Origin: Imperialibacter sp964351395
GTDB lineage: Bacteria > Bacteroidota > Bacteroidia > Cytophagales > Cyclobacteriaceae
Length of the DNA stretch: 64,000 nt
Assembly (NCBI GenBank): GCA_964351395.1
Contig: CAYGOF010000001.1
Location: 1-64,000 of the forward strand
Direction: 5' to 3'
Below are positions 49,629 to 57,203 of the stretch, piece by piece; position 1 is the first letter of the stretch, and every line of letters begins with the position of its first letter. The notes beneath the pieces are model-generated. The model was not told the origin of the DNA and did no database searches. It worked only from the letters and a program-made list of their open reading frames with translations. Made by a program: the position numbers and the translations under genes.

Positions 49629-49729
49629 GAAAATAAACTTTCAGGTAAGGAAATCTCCCTATTTGTTTATGGCCCTCCCCTCATTTAATCTCCTAAATAC
49701 AGTTTTGAAGGGATAAAACAGACCATTTG

Positions 49730-50881
49730 TCAAAGGCGAAAAGTCTTAGACAAATACACCAATTCATTGTTCTTGAACACCCTTGCTACGCTAAATCTAC
49801 CATTTGACAGCGTAAAAACAACTTTGTCCGATTGAAGCTGTGCAGATGGACAATTAACAACTAGACGAGGATATACCGAAGCCATTCGCCAAGCTTCTTC
49901 TACTGTTGCCAAGCCGCGTCCAACAAGATATTCAATGCCCATAAGCAATGTTTTGGTTGCCCCGGCCAACAATCCATTGCCATCCTCCATGCTTAGTCGG
50001 CCATTTGATTCGAGTTTCACTTTTCCGCCAATGTGAGTGCTATACAATCCTGGCTTCATGCCGGTAAACCATGTGCCATCACTCACTATCAAGCATTTAT
50101 CACCCTTTACTTTCATCACTACCTTGATAAAGCTATCAGGCAGATGAAAGCCGTCTGCAATCAAGCTTGTATAAAGTGGATCTTGAGCCAATTGCTCCCA
50201 AATGATATTAGGATGCCGGGGAAGCATAAGCGGCACAGCATTACCAAGGTGAGTCGACATGGTAGCCCCAGCGGCAACAGCATCATTGAGCTGCTCAGGA
50301 GTAGCCAGGCTATGGCCAATCGAAACCCGCACACCACTTTTTCTACATTGAGTGATAAAAGCAGGGGCTGTCTTCCATTCTGGCGACAGGGTAATAATTT
50401 TTATCCTATTACCTGATGCCTTTTGAAATCGAGAAAAAAGTGCCCAATCAGGTGCTTTAACATGTTGAAGCGGGTGCGCACCCCTGGCACCATCGACTTT
50501 AGATATAAACGGTCCTTCAAGGTGGATACCGCCTATGCACTGACTGAGTAAATTGTTTCTTTGACAGGCTTGACCTATCGTAGTTAGTAGCTGAATGATA
50601 AGATGGTCGGAATTGGTAATGATCGTTGGGAAAAAAGTAGTCACTCCCTGACTTAGCAGATAATGAGTGGCTTGAATGAGGTGATCATCGGTGATCGATG
50701 GATTGTTAAAATCAACTCCGTTCACTCCGTTGATCTGCAGGTCAACAAGACCCGGCCCGATAAAAGGAACATCCAAATCCATTTTATCCGAGGTCACAAT
50801 TGAACTGCCAGTCGATGAATCCACAAGCACATGGCACCCAGTTAAACAGTCGATGGCCTCTATAGCAGTTGGCTCGGTCAT
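49730..50881 (-). CDS. nagA: N-acetylglucosamine-6-phosphate deacetylase
   Basis: Removes acetate from GlcNAc-6-P; 383 residues, amidohydrolase TIM barrel. Typical NagA features: GPGLVDLQINGVNGVDFN (the single-metal QLN-like version, as in E. coli), IGGIHLEGPFISKVDGARGAHP (metal Glu), GHSLAT and STHLGNAVPLM (His ligands), and LIVSDGTWFTG (catalytic Asp). A change in the usual THLFNAM block, here THLGNAV, is noted. It overlaps nagB by 4 bp, so the deacetylase and deaminase are coupled. Last gene of the amino-sugar operon. Confidence 0.88.
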   Translation of the reverse strand: MTEPTAIEAIDCLTGCHVLVDSSTGSSIVTSDKMDLDVPFIGPGLVDLQINGVNGVDFNNPSITDDHLIQATHYLLSQGVTTFFPTIITNSDHLIIQLLTTIGQACQRNNLLSQCIGGIHLEGPFISKVDGARGAHPLQHVKAPDWALFSRFQKASGNRIKIITLSPEWKTAPAFITQCRKSGVRVSIGHSLATPEQLNDAVAAGATMSTHLGNAVPLMLPRHPNIIWEQLAQDPLYTSLIADGFHLPDSFIKVVMKVKGDKCLIVSDGTWFTGMKPGLYSTHIGGKVKLESNGRLSMEDGNGLLAGATKTLLMGIEYLVGRGLATVEEAWRMASVYPRLVVNCPSAQLQSDKVVFTLSNGRFSVARVFKNNELVYLSKTFRL

Positions 50882-51624
50882 TTCAGTGCTTCAATTTTGT
50901 TCTCTCCAAACGAATCTTCGTCTAAAAACAAGCGGCAATTGTCGTGCTGTCGCAAAATGCTAGCAGGGCAACTTTTAGCCACCGGACCGTTCAAAGCCTC
51001 ACTCACTGCCTTCGCTTTGGATCTGCCGGGGACCACACAGAACAGGTTCCGTCCGGTCATAAGTATCGGAATGGTAAGTGTCATTGCATGTGTGGGCACG
51101 TCGGAAAGCGTCGGAAAGCATCCGTCATTCACTTGCTGCTGCCTGCAGGCTCCATCGAGGGCCACCACCTTTACAGACTCCGGGTCCTGGAAGTTTGCTA
51201 CCGGCGGGTCATTAAATGCAATGTGGCCATTCTCTCCAATGCCCAGGCAAACAATATCAATCGATTTTTCCTGCAGCAGTCGAGCATATCTTTGGCACTC
51301 AGAATCTCCACCATTTCCATCCAGAAAATAAACCTCCTTCAACGGAACAAGGTCAAACAAATGCGTCCTCAAATATGCAGCAAAAGTCGCTGCCGAATCG
51401 GCCGGCAACCCTATGTATTCGTCCATGTGAAAAGCAACTATCCTTGACCAGGGAATAATTTTACTGTTGCTTAGGTAGTGAAGCACTTCGTTTTGGGACG
51501 GAGCAGCAGCAAAAATCATCCTTAGCTCCGGCTGTCTGCTGAGCACATCTATTATTTTATCCTCCACAGCCTTAGCAGCTGCTTTACCCATTATTTTTCT
51601 TTCCTTGAAAACCTCAACTTTCAT
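50878..51624 (-). CDS. nagB: Glucosamine-6-phosphate deaminase
   Basis: Converts glucosamine-6-P to fructose-6-P and ammonia. 248 residues with the family motifs FHMDEYIGLP (residues about 64-73) and LGIGENGHIAFNDPP. The catalytic Asp in MDEY and the His of GENGHIAFN are present. Slightly shorter than the classical E. coli form, so it belongs to the compact monomeric or SIS-like shorter branch. It overlaps the SSS symporter gene by 11 bp upstream and nagA by 4 bp downstream. Confidence 0.9.
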   Translation of the reverse strand: MKVEVFKERKIMGKAAAKAVEDKIIDVLSRQPELRMIFAAAPSQNEVLHYLSNSKIIPWSRIVAFHMDEYIGLPADSAATFAAYLRTHLFDLVPLKEVYFLDGNGGDSECQRYARLLQEKSIDIVCLGIGENGHIAFNDPPVANFQDPESVKVVALDGACRQQQVNDGCFPTLSDVPTHAMTLTIPILMTGRNLFCVVPGRSKAKAVSEALNGPVAKSCPASILRQHDNCRLFLDEDSFGENKIEALK

Positions 51625-53086
51625 TACCCAACGATCTTAATAAATCTTCAACATCTCCCTTCACCGGCATATTTCTGCCAAAGAATCCGATAGTTGCATA
51701 TACGCTAAATGAAACCATCAGTGGTAGCGCGACCGCCAGGGCAAGGCTATCGATGTCAACGTTCTTAGTAACTACAAACGTAACAAACCCTGCAGAAATA
51801 GAACCAATGGCTGCTAGAGGACCACAACTTCGAAATACTGGCAACATGCCCAATAGCATGGGTACGGCGATCGGTCCTACCAATGCGCCAAACCAGGTAA
51901 CAATCAAGCCAAATACTCCCCCAAACCGTTCGTTTTGAAAGGCCACAAGCAAAGTGAGGAGTGTGAAGAAAAACGTGGTTGTTCTGGCCACAACGAGTGA
52001 TGTCTTTTGCTCCTTCAATCGCTTTGAAAGCACGGGCAGGATGTCTCTGGTAAGTACGGCTGAAATCGTATTGATATCGGAAGAGGTCATTGTCATAGTG
52101 TTCGCAAAGAGTGACGCTACTACCAAACCAACGAGCCCAGCTGGGAGCAGCTTGAGGGTCAGCAGGCCATAAGATTGCGATGGGTCTGCCATATCTGGCA
52201 AAATGAGAGGAGCCGCCCACATCGGAAGAAATAGGATCAAAGGCCAAATCAGGTAAAGGGTACCGGAAAGGTAGGCAGCCCTTTTGGCTTGAGTTTCATC
52301 AGGCGAGGAAATATAACGTGTGGCCAGGTTCCATGTGCCTCCATTATAGCTGAGAAAATTGATGAAAAGAAATGCCAGTGCAAAGCCGGCAGTATACGGC
52401 GAATTGAACAACTGGCTATTGCCTTCCGGCAACTGCTGCCAAAAGGTAAATAGTTCTGACCAACCACCCAACTGACGAATGACCATCACGAGCATCAGTA
52501 TACCAGCAACTACTTGTACAATAAACTGAGCAAAGTCGGTGATGATAACTGCCCACAAGCCACCGAAAGTAACATAAACAAGAGAAACACCACCAGAGAT
52601 CAGGATGCCATAGTGTAAGGGAAGGCCTGTAAACACCTGCAGCAGAACAGCAATGGCAGTCCATTTTCCGCCTACGTCAAAAAGCTTGAGGAGCACGCCG
52701 CTCCACGCCATGATCTGCTGGGTAGTCAGGTTATACCTAACGGTGAGGTATTCAAGTGGTGATTGTACCTGAAACTTCTTTCTCAACCTCACCCAAAACA
52801 CAGGAAAGAGCCTCGCACTTAACAATACAGTAATACCGATGGTAAAAGCCCACCAAACATAAATAGAAAAGCCATGTGTATAGGCCAGACTGGCATAGGC
52901 AACAAACACTGCACCACTATACCCTGATACATGATGGGAAACACCAGAAAGCCACCAGGGTAGCTTTCCGCTCGCTACAAAGTAATCCTCCGCTGTTTTA
53001 TTCTTCCGCATCGACCATAAACCGATCGCTAGCATGAGCAGGAAAAATAGGCTAATAACAATAAAGTCGGAGGTAGCTAGCTGCAA
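51614..53086 (-). CDS. Sodium:solute symporter (SSS family)
   Basis: A 490-residue, roughly 13-helix symporter of the SSS family. Markers: GVSHHVSGYSGAVFVAYASL at helix 2 region, FLSYNGGTWNLATRYISS, and the MADPSQSYGLLTLKLLPAGLVGLVVASLFAN block. In this operon (next to nagA and nagB) it is most likely an importer of an amino sugar or sialic-acid-like substrate with Na+. Overlaps nagB by 11 bp, so tightly linked. Confidence 0.88.
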   Translation of the reverse strand: MQLATSDFIVISLFFLLMLAIGLWSMRKNKTAEDYFVASGKLPWWLSGVSHHVSGYSGAVFVAYASLAYTHGFSIYVWWAFTIGITVLLSARLFPVFWVRLRKKFQVQSPLEYLTVRYNLTTQQIMAWSGVLLKLFDVGGKWTAIAVLLQVFTGLPLHYGILISGGVSLVYVTFGGLWAVIITDFAQFIVQVVAGILMLVMVIRQLGGWSELFTFWQQLPEGNSQLFNSPYTAGFALAFLFINFLSYNGGTWNLATRYISSPDETQAKRAAYLSGTLYLIWPLILFLPMWAAPLILPDMADPSQSYGLLTLKLLPAGLVGLVVASLFANTMTMTSSDINTISAVLTRDILPVLSKRLKEQKTSLVVARTTTFFFTLLTLLVAFQNERFGGVFGLIVTWFGALVGPIAVPMLLGMLPVFRSCGPLAAIGSISAGFVTFVVTKNVDIDSLALAVALPLMVSFSVYATIGFFGRNMPVKGDVEDLLRSLGNES

Positions 53087-53123
53087 GACAAAGACGTTTT
53101 TAAGTAGGAGATTGAAGTCATGT

Positions 53124-54143
53124 TTAGCTTCTGGCTTTGTCCATCACTTCTTTAAGGGCTACAGCACTACCACCTCTACTTTTGCTTTCATCGGCTGCTT
53201 CCATAAAAGCATAAATTTCTAGTGTCTCTGCTGGGAGCACAGGTGATTTTCCGGTTCTAAAAAAATTTACAATTTCCACTAAAAGCGGCCGATACCCGTC
53301 ATATGGTCCTATAGCTGCTATTCCGGTTTCGCCGTACACAGTTCCTCCGTAACCTGTTTTCTCTTGGCGCATGCCTCTAAAAGTACCTATTCGCCCGTCT
53401 GCCCACACACCAACCACAACATCGGTCTCTGGTGTTTGTATTCTCGTCACTTCTTTGCAGCCTGTACCCATCACTGTGAACAAGGCTTCTACCCCATGGA
53501 TGCCGTACCAAAAGAAATCGGGGTGGTGAGGCTCTAAATGGGCTGGGCTGTAAGTTTCCGCTCCATTCACTTTACCAACAAGTTCACCCTTTCTGGCTTC
53601 ATTGGCATCTTTCATATATCGCAACGACGAGGCTGAAAATATTGGAACCCCGAGTGTATCCGCTGCCTGATAGATCAATAGACAATCTCTGAGGTTGGCG
53701 GCAACGGGCTTATCAACAAATACCGGTTTGCCGGCCTTAAGTACTTCCATCGCCTGCTCAAGATGGGGCCTCCCATCATTGGTTTCGAGCAGAATGACGT
53801 CAGTTCGGGAAAGCAATTCCTTGATTGAGCCAACTATTTCCACGCCAAGTTTCTTCACATCCTCGGTGTAGCCTGGAATGCGGCTCACACTGGACTCAAT
53901 ATCTGCGCTGCCATACGGATAGGCAGCCATTACCCGGTAGCCAGCCAAATCGGAAGCCACCTGGGGATCGTTGAGTAGTTTTGTGAAAGCCACACTATGG
54001 GAGGTGTCGAGGCCAATGATACCTACTTTCACTTGACTTATTTGGCGGTTGGCTAAAACTGGTTCAAAGTTGCCTAACAACCCAAGACCGACACCAGCAG
54101 CGGCTGATTGTCTTAAAAATTTTCTTCTATCAAGTGCCGTCAT
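53124..54143 (-). CDS. Gfo/Idh/MocA family oxidoreductase with Tat-like signal (short type)
   Basis: A 339-residue NAD-dependent sugar oxidoreductase. It begins TALDRRKFLRQSAAAGVGLGLLG, a twin-arginine signal, so it should be exported after folding. The Rossmann part (KVGIIGLDTSHS..., EIVGSIKELLSRTDVILLETNDG, GKPVFVDKPVAANL) is followed by the alpha/beta substrate domain. Substrate not readable; context is amino-sugar breakdown. It is 37 bp upstream of the SSS symporter gene. Confidence 0.8.
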   Translation of the reverse strand: MTALDRRKFLRQSAAAGVGLGLLGNFEPVLANRQISQVKVGIIGLDTSHSVAFTKLLNDPQVASDLAGYRVMAAYPYGSADIESSVSRIPGYTEDVKKLGVEIVGSIKELLSRTDVILLETNDGRPHLEQAMEVLKAGKPVFVDKPVAANLRDCLLIYQAADTLGVPIFSASSLRYMKDANEARKGELVGKVNGAETYSPAHLEPHHPDFFWYGIHGVEALFTVMGTGCKEVTRIQTPETDVVVGVWADGRIGTFRGMRQEKTGYGGTVYGETGIAAIGPYDGYRPLLVEIVNFFRTGKSPVLPAETLEIYAFMEAADESKSRGGSAVALKEVMDKARS

Positions 54144-54164
54144 TGTCTCATTGATTTTGGGCGA

Positions 54165-55502
54165 TTATAGCTTGGGTTCCCAACCTGGCTCGTAACTCCG
54201 TTTCCATAATGCCATGGCTGCTTCGTCTCCAATAACATTTCCATTTTCAGGGTTACAATTCAACGACCTGCCAACTCGTTGAGAAATATTTCCCAGGTGG
54301 CAAAGAAGCACACTTTTCCGTGAGTCTTTATAATCAGAAACGGGTGTCTTTCCTTCTTTGATTGACTGATAAAAATCGGCGATATGGTCGGCGTCTAAAT
54401 CAAACCCAGGCCCGGTAGCGTCTAATGGTTTGCCACTAGTTTCTGCGCTTGCCCGCTTGACTAACTTATCTTTATTATCATACACCACGTAGCTGTTTCC
54501 ATCTATCACCAGCGTGCCATTTTCCCCATGAAAAGACACGCCTGCTGATTCACCATCGAGGCGATGACCATTGCAGCTTCTTCCCTCCCAGGCTATCGTT
54601 TTGTTGCCTTCGAAATCCCAAAGTGTCATTTGTGTATCTGGCGTTTGCCAATCGTCTTTATAAGCGTAGCGGCCACCCTGGGAACTCACCTTTGTGGGGA
54701 ACTCTACACCCAGTCCGAGCCGACATAAGTCGACAAAATGAGTACCATTATTGAGTAACTCTCCGGTACCCCAATGCCAAAACCAGTGCCAGTTGTAATG
54801 AATGAGATTGTCTTTGTATGGCATTCTCGGTGCAGGCCCCTGCCACATATCGTAGTCAAGTCCCGCAGGAACCGTGGCAATCTTCCCATAGCCTATTGAA
54901 GCCCTGGTATTAGCATACCAACCTTTGGCCAGGTACACATTGCCAATCACCCCGTTTTTCAATTCGCCCAGTGCCTCGGCCACAAATGGCCACGAACGGC
55001 GTTGATTGCCCATTTTCACCACTTTGCCATATTGTTCAGAAGCACGGGCGACCAATTCTCCTTCATGGGGATTATGACTTCCTGGCTTTTCGACATAGAC
55101 GTTTTTTCCGGCGCTCAGAGCCAATAGTGACGCTGGAGCGTGCCAATGATCTGGTGCGGCAATCACCAATGCATCTACCCCCTTATCGTCAAGAATAGCC
55201 CGAAAATCTTTTACAGCCTTTGGTTGCTTTTTCTGCCCGGTATCAGCAACAGCTTTGAGGCCCTTTTTTAGTGCATTATCGTCGACGTCGCAAATATAAG
55301 CTACCTCGATTCCGGGCGTTTTAGCAAAGCCAGTAGCCAACGCAGAACCTCTTGAGTTGACACCCATAATACCGACCACTAGTTTGTCATTGGCAGGCGC
55401 TGAACTGAAAGCACCGTATTGGTGGCCCCCAAGTAAACTGACGCCAAGTGTGGTGGCGCTGGCTTTTTTTAGAAAATCTCTTCTGTTGTGATATAGTGGC
55501 AT
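54165..55502 (-). CDS. Gfo/Idh/MocA family oxidoreductase with Tat-like signal (long type)
   Basis: A 445-residue oxidoreductase starting MPLYHNRRDFLKKASATTLGVSLLGG (twin-arginine signal; the Tat motif is RRDFLKK). Nucleotide-binding strand LVVGIMGVNSRGSALA, EKPGSHNP (conserved Lys-Pro), and the block NWHWFWHWGTGELLNNGTHFVDLCR near the active site are typical of a large Cytophagales/Planctomycetes group. It is not a GH109 glycosidase by the motifs I can see. Separated by 21 bp from the shorter paralogue, so cotranscribed. Confidence 0.85.
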   Translation of the reverse strand: MPLYHNRRDFLKKASATTLGVSLLGGHQYGAFSSAPANDKLVVGIMGVNSRGSALATGFAKTPGIEVAYICDVDDNALKKGLKAVADTGQKKQPKAVKDFRAILDDKGVDALVIAAPDHWHAPASLLALSAGKNVYVEKPGSHNPHEGELVARASEQYGKVVKMGNQRRSWPFVAEALGELKNGVIGNVYLAKGWYANTRASIGYGKIATVPAGLDYDMWQGPAPRMPYKDNLIHYNWHWFWHWGTGELLNNGTHFVDLCRLGLGVEFPTKVSSQGGRYAYKDDWQTPDTQMTLWDFEGNKTIAWEGRSCNGHRLDGESAGVSFHGENGTLVIDGNSYVVYDNKDKLVKRASAETSGKPLDATGPGFDLDADHIADFYQSIKEGKTPVSDYKDSRKSVLLCHLGNISQRVGRSLNCNPENGNVIGDEAAMALWKRSYEPGWEPKL

Positions 55503-55592
55503 TCGGATATAGTATTAGTAGGCACTACAATATATTGAAATCAGTACCGAAACTCATGGCCGTTGATCAAATCGCCAACCAAGTAACAATTA

Positions 55593-57008
55593 CTAAACAG
55601 CTTTTTGCTTGACCTCGTAGCCCTTCCAGCCGTAGTAAAAAAGGTAAAAGTAACAGACTACTGGAAGCAAGAAAGAAGCTTGAATTCCAAACTGATCGGC
55701 CAGAAAGCCCTGGACAGGCGGAACAATAGCCCCGCCTAACACAGCCATCACCAGCAAAGAGGATCCCTGGCTTGTATACCGACCCAGGTCTTTGATGGCA
55801 AGGGTGAAAATATTAGACCACATGATAGAATTAAACAACCCAATAAAGAGCAACACCCACATGGAAATAGCCCCATTCATGAAAACGGCTATTAAAAGAA
55901 GTACAATCGCTGACAACGAAAAGGCTGCCAGCACTTTATTGGGATGGGCGCCAAAAATCATGAAAACAACATAATTGAGCGCCAGACCAACCAGGTAAGG
56001 CAATGACTCTGAAAAATCTACTCCTGCAATCAGAGAAACTATCGCATATCCCGCGACACCGAGAGCGAACATACCAAGCAGCTTTTTCGAAACCGTTGAC
56101 TTATCGCTCATCATAATAGCCCCCATAAAACGACCGATCATGGCTCCTCCCCAGTAGAATGAAAGGAACTTACTGGCAGGCCCTTCCTCCATTCCAGTGA
56201 TGTTTTCTAACCCAATAAAGTTAATGAGCAGACTGCCTATGGCCACCTCAGCACCCACATAGGCAAAAATGGCAAACATACCGCCTCTCAAATGGCTAAA
56301 GCCGAGCACTTTTGCTCCTTTTTCGATCACCTCCTCATTGGCGAACTTCGGAAGCTTAATGAAGAAAATAATAACTGCCAGCAGCCAGAAAAGAACTGCA
56401 AGTACTATGTAAGGTACTTTTACCGCCACCTCGCCCGCAGAGGCATCGGTTACAAAATACTGAAAGATAAAAAATCCGCCTATGACCGGTGCAATGGTAG
56501 TTCCAAAGGAGTTGAAGCCCTGAGCCAGGTTCAGTCGACTACTGGCTGATTCTGGTCTACCCAGTAATGCCACATATGGGTTGGCGGCAATTTGAAGCAT
56601 GGTGAGTCCAAGGCCAAGACAAAACAAAGCGCCAAGGAAAAGGCCATACTGAAGGAAAATGGCTGCCGGGTAGAATAGAAAGCAACCTGCTCCTGCCATT
56701 ACCAATCCTATAATGATCCCGTTTTTGTAACCAATACGATTGATCGGGTCTCCAAACTTCACCGAAAAAAGGAAGTAGAACAAAGCACCGAGGAAGTAAG
56801 CACCAAAGAAGGCAAATTGCACAAGTGTGGCCTGAAAAATAGTCAGGGTGAAAACTCCACGAAGGTAGGGAATCAGGATGTCGTTCAGGCAGGTGATGAA
56901 ACCCCACATGAAAAACAAAGAAAAGAGTGAAATTTGTGCCTGGAACTGACTGCCAGAGGGCCCTTCATGGGACGCTCCGACATTTGCGTTAACTGAGATC
57001 GATGCCAC
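55593..57008 (-). CDS. Sugar MFS transporter, FucP/NagP type
   Basis: A 471-residue 12-helix major facilitator with the block NPYVALLGRPESASSRLNLAQGFNSFGTTIAPVIGG, characteristic of the FucP/GluP/NagP branch, where NagP carries N-acetylglucosamine. Combined with nagA and nagB in the same direction, N-acetylglucosamine import is the best guess. It leads the operon; 90 bp separate it from the long oxidoreductase gene. An inverted repeat at 57059-57099 lies in the upstream region. Confidence 0.88.
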   Translation of the reverse strand: MASISVNANVGASHEGPSGSQFQAQISLFSLFFMWGFITCLNDILIPYLRGVFTLTIFQATLVQFAFFGAYFLGALFYFLFSVKFGDPINRIGYKNGIIIGLVMAGAGCFLFYPAAIFLQYGLFLGALFCLGLGLTMLQIAANPYVALLGRPESASSRLNLAQGFNSFGTTIAPVIGGFFIFQYFVTDASAGEVAVKVPYIVLAVLFWLLAVIIFFIKLPKFANEEVIEKGAKVLGFSHLRGGMFAIFAYVGAEVAIGSLLINFIGLENITGMEEGPASKFLSFYWGGAMIGRFMGAIMMSDKSTVSKKLLGMFALGVAGYAIVSLIAGVDFSESLPYLVGLALNYVVFMIFGAHPNKVLAAFSLSAIVLLLIAVFMNGAISMWVLLFIGLFNSIMWSNIFTLAIKDLGRYTSQGSSLLVMAVLGGAIVPPVQGFLADQFGIQASFLLPVVCYFYLFYYGWKGYEVKQKAV

Positions 57009-57058
57009 GTTAGTAGTATAAGTTTAGGTGTATAATTAGGAAGTGTCAATATAGCATA

Positions 57059-57099
57059 TTAACGTCAAGGAAAAACAGGTTTTAACACCTTGATATTAA
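57059..57099. promoter_or_regulatory. Inverted repeat between the amino-sugar operon and the TPR kinase
   Basis: TTAACGTCAAGG (57059-57070) and CCTTGATATTAA (57088-57099) form 12-bp arms with two mismatches and a 17-bp spacer. It lies about 50 bp upstream of the MFS transporter start (57008) and 105 bp upstream of the kinase start (57204), a likely operator or structured leader. Role inferred. Confidence 0.35.
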
Positions 57100-57203
57100 A
57101 GCCGACCCGCATTAAAAAAGACCGCTCGAAAAGTTAACCCTATCCAAACTTCAAATAATTATGCTTTTTAAGTAAATTTTGAACTGCCTTACAAGACCTA
57201 ACC

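Noticed and set aside
54165..55502. GH109 alpha-N-acetylgalactosaminidase
   Set aside because: The Gfo/Idh/MocA fold and Tat signal fit, but the GH109 blocks I know are not present.
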